The notes beneath the pieces are model-generated. The model ran no database searches, was not told the DNA's origin, and was given only the letters and a program-made list of their open reading frames with translations. Both the position numbers and the translations under genes were made by a program. This document shows, piece after piece, positions 11,263 through 20,405 of a DNA stretch of 64,000 bases; positions within the stretch are counted from its first letter, which is position 1; every line of letters starts with the position of its first letter. Source of the DNA: Adiantum capillus-veneris (Eukaryota; Streptophyta; Polypodiopsida; Polypodiales; Pteridaceae); contig CM043964.1 of assembly GCA_014529385.2 (NCBI GenBank), forward strand, positions 4,022,997 to 4,086,996. Direction: 5' to 3'.

Positions 11263-12041
11263 CACAGAAATAGAACCCCAAAGTGTGTAGAATACACACA
11301 TGAGATGATGTATATATAGAGGGGACCTGGGTGCCATATATAGAGAAGCCATATATTGAGTAGCTTCACATATAAGCTCAACAACATAGACGTATTGTCC
11401 TGGAAAAATATGTGATCCATATTTATCTCAGGGATAGGTGCTAACTCTAAAGTAGCACTACCATCTTTTTGGTTTTTGATTGATTCCCACAAGGATTGTG
11501 GCCATAGTTCTTCTACCTTTGGGATAGGCATTACTGCTTGTAAGCCCACCCCATCTATGGTATTGTCTACTTCTCTTGTATCTAGAGATGCCTCAACTCC
11601 TGGCTCTTCCTGTTTGTTTACAATACCATGACTTTCCAATTCTTGGACTTTATCGCGGATTAGCACCTCCGTTTTTGGAGCATCTAGAACATGTGGTTCC
11701 ATAAGATCTTGGGCCTTCTGCATGAGCACCTTGCACATTTCCAACCTCTCTTTTTCATACCCTAGATGAGGATACATTAGTCATCTATCCTCTTGGGTTT
11801 GGTTGGTCTCTAACCTAGCATTGTAAGCTTTCAAGATTGCATCCAAAGGTTCAAAGACTTTGTCGACCAAGACTGAACCTCCCGAGTTAGTCTTTGAATC
11901 TTTAGGTCCCTTTGCGTTTTTCTTGCTTTGTTGCTCTCATCTAAGCTATTTTTTTGTTTGATTTAGTTTAGTTTCCAAATAAGCTTTCTCCTGCGGCCTC
12001 TTTGCTTTCATTTTATCCCGTTTGGCTTTCCATGATTGTCT

Positions 12042-13655
12042 TCATGTTCTCACCGATAAGTTTTCGATTTCTATTTGAACAGGCAATGTGGCTTCCTCCT
12101 CAATGATTGCATTTTTAGCAGATTTTTGATCTTGAGCTTGAGTCATTATGTTTAAAGGAATTACGTGTTCTACCTTGGGTCTGCTTGAAGAAGGCATAAC
12201 ACCTACAACATTCATTGTTGCTTTCCCTTTGTAGTCTGGATCCTTAGCACATTTTTGGCGTAGATGGTCTATCCCACAACGTTCATATAATCCATCTAAT
12301 TCGATTTGTGGATCCTTGTTTGGAAAAATTTGTGCCCAATGATCACCTCTACACTCATAGCAAGGACCTTCTTCTTTCATAGCTAGTTATACAGCCAATG
12401 GTTGTTCTTGTCTTGTGAGGATGTTCTTTGAACCATACTCCTGATTGGCTATGAACGTGACCGTATTTGCATTCATGGAGTACTGGTCTTTTGTAGGTTG
12501 TGGCATATACATTGGCTACAACTCTACCTTCATTCGAAAGATGCAATTGCTACCCCATCATTTGTTGCGGCTTTGGTTGAGTGCTACACCATGGAGTGGG
12601 GTGATCCCCTCCACAAGTACTACATCTCCTCAGTTGTTGCACATTTAGGTTTTGTTTGTAGCCTTGGCTTATTCTATTAATCACCCACTCAACCACTTGT
12701 TCAATAATTGGCTCCCAACGAGTTTGAACATCCTTCTTTGTTGTTGATTCCCTCTTCAGAGATGAGGCACTACTAGTCGTGTTGTCTGTATCTTTAGTCA
12801 CCTCTCCATAGGCCTTACAATTGTCAACTAGATATAGAGCTTCTCTAGTGACTTGGTCAAATGTCGTGCATCCTTTTAGATGTACGTCCTTTTTGAGAGT
12901 TTCATACCTCAAGCCCTCTATGAAGAGAACTGAAAATCTCTCATCTTGCGGTAGCTCTCTCACAGGACATCTCTCGATGTATTGTTTGAAGCGAAGCAAA
13001 GCTTCCTTCACTCTTTTATTCTTTTTCTATTTGAAAGCGTAGATTTGGGACAATGTGTTATGTTTGATTCCCCTTTTCAAGAACTCCTCCATGAATTCTA
13101 GCAAGAGTTGTACTATGCTGGGAAAATCATCTCTATTTAGTCCTTGGAAGCAAGTGGAGGTTGTTCCTTCCAATGTTAACCCAAATCTCTCATATTGAGT
13201 ATGGAAATCTGCAATTTGTCGCTCTCAAAACTTGTTTGAAGAGTAAGACATGAGCATATGGATCCCCTGAACCATTGTATTTTTCTTAACACACTAAGCC
13301 ACTTGATATGGTCTTAATCGTTGTGGTTTAGTCACTAATCTAACCAATTCGTGGTCTCTTGGAAATATGTCTCTTGTGCTCTCATCTCGCCTTGGAGAAA
13401 ATCCCAGTGGAATCCTCTCTAATATGTGCTCTAGCATTGTTATTGGCTCAAATTCAGCAGATATCGGAGTACCCTTTTATGTGTATTGTTCTAAGTCATC
13501 TGGATCAACAAGTATGTACTCTCCTCCATACTTATCTACCATCAAAACTTGCACTCCATTGACATATGTATACGTAAATGCATAGAGGTTCAACTCTCTA
13601 GCATTGGGTTCTACACATTTGTAGAAGATAATGGATCTCCATTTGTGAACCTATA
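12042..13655 (-). pseudogene. Tat-like Gag: capsid and three zinc-knuckle segments
   Basis: From 13655 down, the frame encodes ELNLYAFTYTYVNG and KYGGEYILVDPDD, then after a stop the capsid-like QYERFGLTLEG, GIKHNTLSQIYAFK and FKQYIERCPVRELPQDERFS (about 13230-12900). Knuckle-like clusters follow: CSTCGGDHPTPWC (about 12590), CYECRGDHWAQIF (12370-12330) and CGIDHLRQKC (12280-12250). Only the first fits a C-x2-C-x3-H-x4-C spacing well, and the second has lost its last cysteine. Stops and a frameshift near 13250 (FKQVL frame versus the QIADFHTQY frame) inactivate it. It is the structural protein of the surrounding element. Confidence 0.75.
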
Positions 13656-14060
13656 CATTAGGAGATTTCGGAGGTCTTTTGGAGGGCCTTTTGGAAGAGA
13701 GAGGAAAATAAGCTCCTCCAATGAGAGAAGAGCCTACGTTACGTAGAAAAATAGATTGATATTAACAAAAATATAAAAGGTGTCCCTCTCCTCATTTAAT
13801 AATCTAGTGGTCCTTGAAGACGATCACTCTCTTTCATTTAATGTGAGCACCTTTTTCAGAAGGTAGATGCGGTGCATTTGATACGGCTTACGTCATCACT
13901 GGAATTCAAAAAGTTACAAAACTATCAAGTGGTGGAAGATTTTGAAACTTTTGATACTGTCAATGCGTCCGGAACGCCCAAATATCCTAGAAATGAATGT
14001 CCAATTGCCTAGCTCCGACATCCAAAGAGGCAAAGAATGTCAAAAACCCCTAAAAGAACA

Positions 14061-14128
14061 TTTTACTAACGGCGCGCGAGGGGGCATTCCAAAATTTTGG
14101 AATGCCTCATCGCGCGCCGTTAGTAAAA
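14061..14128. repeat. GC-rich palindrome 1 of 4 (68 bp)
   Basis: A near-perfect palindrome centred on AAAATTTT (14091-14098) with arms TTTTACTAACGGCGCGCG. Only a few mismatches in the arms (GGGGGCATT versus GATGAGGC). Confidence 0.95.
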
Positions 14129-14307
14129 AGCCCCTTTTTTCCTGTTTTAGAGAGCTTTTTGAGAGGAAAATGTCAAAAAATCTCTAAAAAGGCCTCCATC
14201 TATCACATAGGTTTTTTCTTCATCATCTTAGCCTTAGAGATCATAATTTCGGGTCTATAAGAGTGAGCACACACACCCATTGTTACAATTCTACAAAGTG
14301 AATTTTG

Positions 14308-14461
14308 ATCACACACACACACACACACACACAGACAAATATAACATACACACAAACACACAGAGACACAAATATAACATACACACACACAGACACACAC
14401 ACTCATAAACACACAGACACACAAATATAACATACACACACACAAACACAAACACAAAGAG

Positions 14462-14509
<48 letters not shown>

Positions 14510-14510
14510 C
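14308..14510. repeat. (AC)n-rich and (CT)n microsatellites
   Basis: Interrupted AC runs with a repeated ACAAATATAACATACACACAC word (three times, about 14334, 14368 and 14423), then an unbroken CT run at about 14463-14506. They fill the centre of the long-TIR element. Confidence 0.9.
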
Positions 14511-14569
14511 TATAGGCGCGCGTAGAGAGGCACAACCGGTGTGCATGTCTCTATGCGCGCCTTTAGTAC
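14506..14569. repeat. GC-rich palindrome 2 of 4
   Basis: An imperfect palindrome with arms TACTATAGGCGCGC and GCGCGCCTTTAGTA and centre ACCGGT. It lies between CT and GA microsatellites. Confidence 0.85.
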
Positions 14570-14628
14570 TGTGTATCCACCAATGTATGTGTTTATGTGT
14601 GAGTGTTATAGAGAGAGGAAGTAAGGCG

Positions 14629-14634
<6 letters not shown>

Positions 14635-14689
<55 letters not shown>

Positions 14690-14839
14690 TCTTTTTGTGA
14701 CCTTATACTAACGGCACGAGGAGGTGTTTTTTGAGGTCAAAACATGCTCCACGCGCGCCGTTAGTAATGGGAGTCTCTCACTCTCTCTCTCTCTTTAAAT
14801 ATGCTAAGCTATAGAAAGGAGAGGGAGAGGGAGAGGGAG

Positions 14840-14901
<62 letters not shown>

Positions 14902-14902
14902 C
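14635..14902. repeat. (GA)n microsatellites
   Basis: Two GA tracts (about 14635-14689 and 14837-14902) flank palindrome 3. They are the complementary counterpart of the CT tract on the other side of palindrome 2. Confidence 0.9.
14704..14768. repeat. GC-rich palindrome 3 of 4
   Basis: Arms TACTAACGGCACGAGG and GCGCGCCGTTAGTA around a TTTTTTGAGGTCAAAA core. The left arm has lost one GCGC step. Confidence 0.85.
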
Positions 14903-14982
14903 ATGGTGCAAAAGTGCAATAGAGAAACATGGGTAGGCTTTCTTGAAAGATAATTGTCCAAAAATGACTAAAAGGAGCTTTG

Positions 14983-15045
14983 TACTAACGGCGCGCAGAG
15001 GGGCATTCTAGCATTTTAGAATGCCTCCTCGCGCGCCTTAAGTAA
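14983..15045. repeat. GC-rich palindrome 4 of 4
   Basis: Arms TACTAACGGCGCGC and GCGCGCCTTAAGTA around GCATTCTAGCATTTTAGAATGC. It is the inverted-repeat counterpart of palindrome 1 within the long TIRs. Confidence 0.9.
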
Positions 15046-15420
15046 AAAGCCCATTTTTTGCCTCTCCGGATGTCGGAATGAGACAAGTAGACATTCGTTT
15101 TTAGGGTATTTTGGCGTTCCGGACGCATTGGTGGTGTCAAAAGCCTCAAAATCTATCACTATTTGACAATTTGTGACTTTTCAACTTTCAGTGATGACAT
15201 AAGCTACCTTGAATGCGCCGCACCTGCCTCCTGAAAAAGACGCTCACATTAAATAAAAAAGTGACCGTTTTCAAGGACGATTGGGAATATAAATCTTCTT
15301 TTTAAAGTGTCTGGTTGTCCTTTTGGACGTACTCACAAGGTGCAAGTGCATTTTAAAAAAAGTTTCTAGAGAGAGAAATACAGTTTCTTACAAGGCCCTC
15401 CAAATGACCTCCGAAATTTT

Positions 15421-15624
15421 CTAATGCATGTCCTCATGAGCGTAATCAGTTAGAGCTCTTATGGCTTCATTGGTTCTAATGAATCTCACGTTTGGTTTGT
15501 TGATCAGAGGACGCATTTCCTCTATGTATGCTCCCAATCCCACTGTTGTCGGCATTGCAATGTTTCTTGCGTTTTTCATGTCTCTGAGTGGAGTAGAAAA
15601 CCCTCGTGGTGGATGATTTGTCAT
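15421..15624 (-). pseudogene. N-terminal Gag segment of the Tat-like element
   Basis: An ATG at 15624 opens a frame reading MTNHPPRGFSTPLRDMKNAR and ending NEAIRALTDYAHEDMH where the long-TIR element begins. The coding sense resumes at 13655 on the other side of that insertion (TNGDPLSSTNV in the same strand). This supports ATG 15624 as the Gag start: upstream is tandemly repeated non-coding leader. Confidence 0.65.
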
Positions 15625-15640
15625 GGTCTAGACTCACTCA

Positions 15641-15798
15641 AGATTCCCAAGATAGTACTTGACAAGCCCAACTTGGCTTAATGCAGCTTATCCCTTTTTG
15701 CCCCTGGTAAGGTCTCTGAAGATTCCCAAGATAGTACTTGACAAGCTCAACTTGGCTTAGTGCAAATTATCCCTTTTTTCCCCTGGTAAGGTCTCTCA
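15641..15798. repeat. 79-bp tandem duplication
   Basis: AGATTCCCAAGATAGTACTTGACAAG begins at 15641 and again at 15720. The two units differ at only a few positions. They lie directly upstream (minus sense) of the Gag start, in the leader. Confidence 0.9.
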
Positions 15799-16143
15799 AA
15801 AGTTAAGAATTTGTGACTTTTTGGTCTTTGGAAACTGGTTTTGGGTACCCTAAAAGTTTGGATTTAGGAAACCTAATAAAATTCAGCTCTAAAACCAAAA
15901 GCGTGTGCTATTTCCTGCAACCTTTCTTCCTGGCTATACCTGCAATTTGGAGTTATCTATCAAAAGTTAGAGCACTTTTAGTGAATTGCACTTAAAACAG
16001 CACTCAGTTTCAGGACCAGAACACAAGAACTTTGGCTTGTATCATGGTCTCCCGAATATATTTTTAGCTCAAACTTGAGATTTGGGATGTTCTCAAGTAG
16101 GTCTACAAGATTATAAATTCAGATACCCCCACTATGCTGAAGT

Positions 16144-17974
16144 ACATGGATCGCGATCCATGTTCCCTGTAAATGTTTTTCCTCCAAATCTTCCCAAACT
16201 TTGACTGTGTGTAGACAAGGTCATGTGCAGGTTCTGTGCCAATTTTCATCAATTTCTGAGGTTGAGGTACATGGATCGCGATCCATGTTTAACCACACCT
16301 GGACTTGTCCTCTTAGGAATTTGTTCCTGACTATGTCCACAAGCTAAATATTGAATCTTTTTGGATTGGGACTTGGTTTGATAGGTCAAATGTCCAACAC
16401 TAGGCTGCACAGCGGGTTACTGCCTATCACCTATTTTTCTCCCTTTTGACCCAAATTTTCTCATTCTTTTTCAAAACTGGAGTTGGGGATATGTTTTCTT
16501 GTGTATGCACTATTGATCTGGAAAGTTTCAATTCAAGATGTCACTATGGGTACATGGATCGCGATCCATGTTTGGAGCCCAAATTAACTTCTTTTGGTAC
16601 CACCAGATTCAACATGACTAGTAGGTCCTATGGTATCAATTTTTTAAAAAATTGACCTCTGGATTTTAAACCAGGTCAATTCTGGTACTTGATAGTTTTG
16701 GGCTTTTGGACAGGGTTTTGATATCCAAATTTAGTTTTGCAAAGACCACTAGACTCCTTGTGATGTCCTCTAGCTATGGTGCAAATATGGTATCAGTCTG
16801 TGACAAAGGAACATGGATCGCGATCCATGTACCTATATGTCAGATGGTAATAAAACTTAGCACACACCTTCCCCTTGGTCCACTGATCTCTAGTTTTATG
16901 TGATTTGGATCACTTTAGGTCAACCAAAAGTCAATCCCTAGGTGTATTTTAGGGTTTCTCACCTTGAACAATTTTTGGCTCTTTTCACCCACTTTTTGTA
17001 CTGTTTTGACAATGCTTCTTTGGGGACTTTTGTTCACAATGATCTATGCTACAGGTTGGAAACGTTTCTGTCCAAAACAAATTCAGGGGTACATGGATCG
17101 CGATCCATGTTCCACCACTTTTGGACCTGAATTTTTGGTGTGCTAATAGCTTATGAAGTTTGTAGACTACTCACCAAATCTTTTTGAATTTGGATCAATT
17201 TTGACCTGTCAAAACTGACTTCTACAGTCTGTTATGACAGTTTTGACAATGTTCCATTTTTGGCTCTTTTGACCACTTTTTATAACTTTTTTGCATATAT
17301 TTATTTTGGGAAAGTTTTTCCAAATGATACCAGTTACCTACTGCTCAAATCTGAGCCAAAAAAAAATTCAGAATTTTTTCATGAGGTACATGGATCGTGA
17401 TCCATGTTTGGAAGCCAAACTGACATTTCTTGGTACCATTAGAATCAACATGTTTACTAGATACTATGGTATCAAAAGTTTTGGATTTGGACTAGTTTTT
17501 ATCATTCAAAAGCAAGTTTTTCTTTCTGTCCTATGATTTTTGACCAGTTTTTGTATTTGGCTATTTTGACCAAATTTTTTCAACTTTTTGCTATGGCCCC
17601 CTTTTGGCAAAGTTGTTCCACTAGTTATCAGGAATGTACTTGCCAAATATTAGTCCCAAATGTAAACAAGGTACATGGATCACAATCCATGTTTGGCAAC
17701 ATTTTTTCATGAATTTTGTTATGTTGGTTCTCTATGCCCTGCAGAAGCCAAATCTCACCCCTTTTTGAATTTGGATCCCAAAAAGTTTAAAAAACCCAAC
17801 TTTTGTGTCTGCAATGCCTGTTTTACTATTTTTGCCTTAACAACCAATTTTGATGTGATTTTTTAGTTTTTCTTTCAAAAGAACTTGATCAGAGAAATAT
17901 TCCATTGATGCTCAATGTCACTTATCACTTTTCACCAAAAATGTCTTCTAGGGTACATGGATTGTGACCCAAGT
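16144..17974. repeat. Palindrome-anchored tandem array, period about 280 bp, eight copies
   Basis: The 20-bp perfect palindrome ACATGGATCGCGATCCATGT occurs at 16144, 16269, 16552, 16811 and 17091. It recurs with changes at 17388 (one base), 17673 (two bases) and 17955 (several bases). Spacings are 125, 283, 259, 280, 297, 285 and 282. Sequence between copies is related but much more diverged: the stretch after 16571 (GGAGCC..TTGGTACCA..CAACATG) matches that after 17407, and TTTGGATCACTTTT-like words recur. The array lies in the leader of the minus-strand Tat-like element, between PBS and Gag. It contains no gene. Confidence 0.9.
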
Positions 17975-18501
17975 TCCTCCACAGAATCTGGCCAAAATTC
18001 TTAGATTGCTTCTAGAGAGTCTGCTAATGCCCAGGATCCACTAATTTTTAAATTTGGATCACTTTTGAGGTCTCTACCATCAAATTTTCAAAATTTCAAA
18101 GTTATGGTCATTTCAACCAAAATATGTTTTCACCCTTTTTTCCTCAATCTTTTAGCCCAGATTTGATGGTGGTAGTTTCTAATTACCCTACTCCTAAGTA
18201 CTGAAATGAAACATGAAACAACAACAAACAAAACTCTAAAAAATAAAAGTCAAAACAAAAAACGGTACAGCACTCTGAAAGCATAGAGAAAACCGAAGAA
18301 TGAAATTCTTTTGGTTATCTCACTCACAACCCTCTTTAATTCTCAATAATAGATCTATGAAATCCTCCACTTCTAGACTCTATCAAGCACTAAACCCGGT
18401 GTCTAGCTACTTTATTGATAAGGTTTAAATGGAATGGAGAGAACCATATTCAAAAATAACGCTCTAAATACGCAATAGGTCACTCACCATCTAAGGATCA
18501 C

Positions 18502-18519
18502 ATCCCCGATAGCGGGCCA
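18502..18519 (-). other. Primer-binding site of the Tat-like element
   Basis: On the minus strand an LTR end CCCGCTAACA (18530-18521) is followed by TGGCCCGCTATCGGGGAT. It begins TGG like all PBSs and resembles the TGGCGCCGTTGCCGGGG site (tRNA-Asp type) used by many Tat/Athila elements, but differs at several bases. The exact primer tRNA is therefore uncertain. Confidence 0.55.
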
Positions 18520-18520
18520 A

Positions 18521-20370
18521 TGTTAGCGGGTCGCCGTGAGACGGACGTCTGCAGCATAGCTTTTTGGTACTAACATAATGTTAATACTCAGGGAGGTGAC
18601 TCGGATGGGGTACAGAGACTCTTTGAGATCTTCAATATCAAGAAGTGAACCTTAATAAGCAAACACAACAACTCTACAAGCAAACCAACACTCAATGATG
18701 AGGGAACTCTGCCTATGTCCTTTCTCATAGCTCTAGGTCATCATGCCAGTTCGGCACTCAAACAGACTCAAAATGCAACGAAACTTTAGGAGGAGGTCTA
18801 GGACATTTAGGGGCACTATCCTAGCAAATCTGGTCACAATCTGACAAGGTGCCAATATGACGATCCATCATGAAAATGGTCCTAAAAACTGCAACAGAAC
18901 ATACCAAAAAGGTCACCTTATGGTCTAGGAATACTCTCCTATGGTCAAAACAACTATAAGAAATAATTTAAGCACTCAAATTTGAATTTACAGCTCACAG
19001 ACATGTAGTCGCGAGCCTGAACAAAAGGGACAATGCTTACACTTGAATTAAAAAGAGAAGATAGAGGAACACAATGCAAGTTCTGAATAAAAATGGATTA
19101 CCAAATCATTAGGTGCAATGCTTACAAGTTTGGAGCAGCTCGTAGCTTGAGCGTACGTTTTCAGAGCTCCTGTCTTCTCTAAAAATAAGCCTCCTTTCAC
19201 ATTAAGATTATTGACCATTATACCTAGGGAATTCTAAATGGCCAGTGGCCGGTTCACATGTACCTTTACAATTGTCACGACAGAGTTTTCTCAACATCTT
19301 GCCTCATGGGGAGACACATCTTGTTGGTATGCACAGATGACAACTTGGCTCAATCTACCCCCTTTCTAGTATTCACTGGATGGGCCCTCCTTGTCTCTCA
19401 CCCAAACCGAGATCACTCAGCTCATCAGACAAGCCTTGGTTTAGTTAGACACTAGGAGGACATGGATACATCCTATGCATGTGCTTTTGGCACAAAGATG
19501 AATTTCTATAGAGAGCATGTACTTGATCTTACATAGGATGGTTTTGTGATGAAACCCGCCTTCATGGACACTCATCTATCCCATGGATTAAGATGTCCTA
19601 TTGGATAGATGTGCACATTGTCAGATTAGTAAGGGATTGAGATTGGTAGATTTAGAGGAATACCATCAGAGGCTAGGAATAATTCAGTTACTCCATATAA
19701 AGCCGTAGATAGAGTTACATCATAAATGTCACTGCCCAATCTACTATGAGATACATGGAAATTTCCACTCCCTATTTAGAGAGGGTTTTGGACCACTGGC
19801 CAAATTTATGAGATATTAAGATCAAAGATGTTTTGGGTTGTTTTTATTGGAGCTGAGAGAGACTCATGAGGAGAGTAAACAGTAGGAGACACTCACATAG
19901 GGAGATCAATGATTTTTCAGATTACATGCACGACATTCAGATGAGCAGGCATCACAACAGACTTCAGAGTCCACCTGTACCAGAGATACAATGATTGATA
20001 GGGCCACTGAGCTTTCGAGATCCAGACACACCCATGGTCATCAAGACATTGGTGGAAGTTGCATTAGAGGGTCCAAACTATTCTAGCACAACATGGGAGA
20101 TGCCCAATCAGAGTACTCACTAAGGAGGACATTGATGAGCTCTGTGAAAGACCGATTTTGGATATCATAGGACAGCATCTTTATTCTAGCATCTCAGTCT
20201 TTCACTTCATGTCATTTCATCCCATTTCATTTTGTTTTGTTTCCCTTTATCTCAATTTAGTTTTATTTTTCTAGTCTTCTACCATACATTGTATTAGATT
20301 CACCATTTGTAAACTCTTTTGTCTCATAGGTCACTTTGGCCTTTTGAAGCTGTTAATTTATCATTTCCTT

Positions 20371-20373
<3 letters not shown>
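18521..20373. other. Probable LTR start and unrecognised sequence
   Basis: The first several hundred bases above 18521 should be the 5' LTR of the Tat-like element, but its outer boundary could not be found because no second LTR is in the window. Between about 19450 and 20160 the plus strand has weak protein-like stretches (for example MNFYREHVLDLT then KPAFMDTHLSHGLRC) broken by stops. I do not recognise them. Confidence 0.3.

Positions 20374-20403
<30 letters not shown>
20374..20403. repeat. (CT)n microsatellite
   Basis: About 14 CT units immediately upstream of the LINE reverse transcriptase region. Confidence 0.9.

Positions 20404-20405
<2 letters not shown>

Larger units (their letters stand above)
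10846..11383 (-). mobile_element. TRIM-like miniature LTR element
   Basis: The minus-strand order is complete at its 5' side: a 150-bp LTR (11383-11234, starting TGTTGAGC and ending CCA) followed at once by the PBS TGGTATCAGAGCA (11233-11221). The interior consists almost only of two tandem copies of a 171-bp unit (11215-11055 and 11054-10884). The 3' LTR survives only as its last 38 bp (10883-10846), so polypurine tract and U3 are lost. Flanks ACATA (11384-11388) and GCATA (10841-10845) agree at 4 of 5 bases, a decayed target duplication. It encodes nothing and would have depended on another element for movement. Confidence 0.75.
10204..11777 (-). pseudogene. Tat-like gag-pol linker, split by a TRIM-like insertion
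   Basis: Two open segments (11777 down to about 11389, and 10845 down to 10599) lie on either side of the insertion at 10846-11383. Removing the insertion and one copy of the TATG target repeat leaves the frame open across the junction, which supports both calls. Further broken frames follow (10386-10580, 10204-10389). The sequence is acidic (for example a DAIDELEEHS stretch), as expected for the spacer and protease-proximal part of Gag-Pol. No intact D-S/T-G protease motif was found. Confidence 0.6.
13659..15423. mobile_element. Non-autonomous long-TIR DNA element (Mutator-like or fold-back)
   Basis: Both ends carry inverted copies of about 400-490 bp, beginning near CATTAG..ATTTCGGAGGTC at the left and ending GACCTCCGAAATTTTCTAATG at the right. 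Matches continue through TTTAATGTGAGC, ATGCGTCCGGAACGCC and into the hairpins at 14061 and 14983. The centre holds AC, CT and GA microsatellites and no coding region. Flanks ATGTAT and ATGCAT (minus-strand sense) may be a decayed 8-9 bp duplication, the size used by Mutator-like elements. Gag coding is readable on both sides. A third copy of the terminus lies at 38470-38566. Confidence 0.75.
9883..18600 (-). mobile_element. Tat-like Ty3/gypsy element, 3' truncated, with two nested insertions
   Basis: Reading from high to low coordinates: LTR end (18521 upward), PBS at 18502-18519, a leader of about 2.9 kb containing a palindrome array, gag starting at 15624, knuckles at 12.0-12.6 kb, a linker region, and the start of pol at about 10.16-9.88 kb. 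The RT catalytic core and the rest of pol are missing, so the element is truncated near 9.88 kb. A long-TIR DNA element (13659-15423) and a TRIM-like element (10846-11383) sit inside the coding part. The Gag phrases (FHTQYERFGLTLEG and others) and the pre-RT phrase LLKEYRDIFAWSYKDLKG are characteristic, to my knowledge, of the Tat group. The outer LTR limit is unknown. Confidence 0.75.

Noticed and set aside
14203-14535. Cysteine-valine-rich open frame on the minus strand
   Set aside because: It is a translation of AC and CT microsatellites inside the long-TIR element, with no real protein signal.
16144-17974. CRISPR-like array (short palindromic repeat with regular spacing)
   Set aside because: Spacers are about 260 bp, related to each other and the setting is a plant retroelement; there are no cas genes and spacing is too long.
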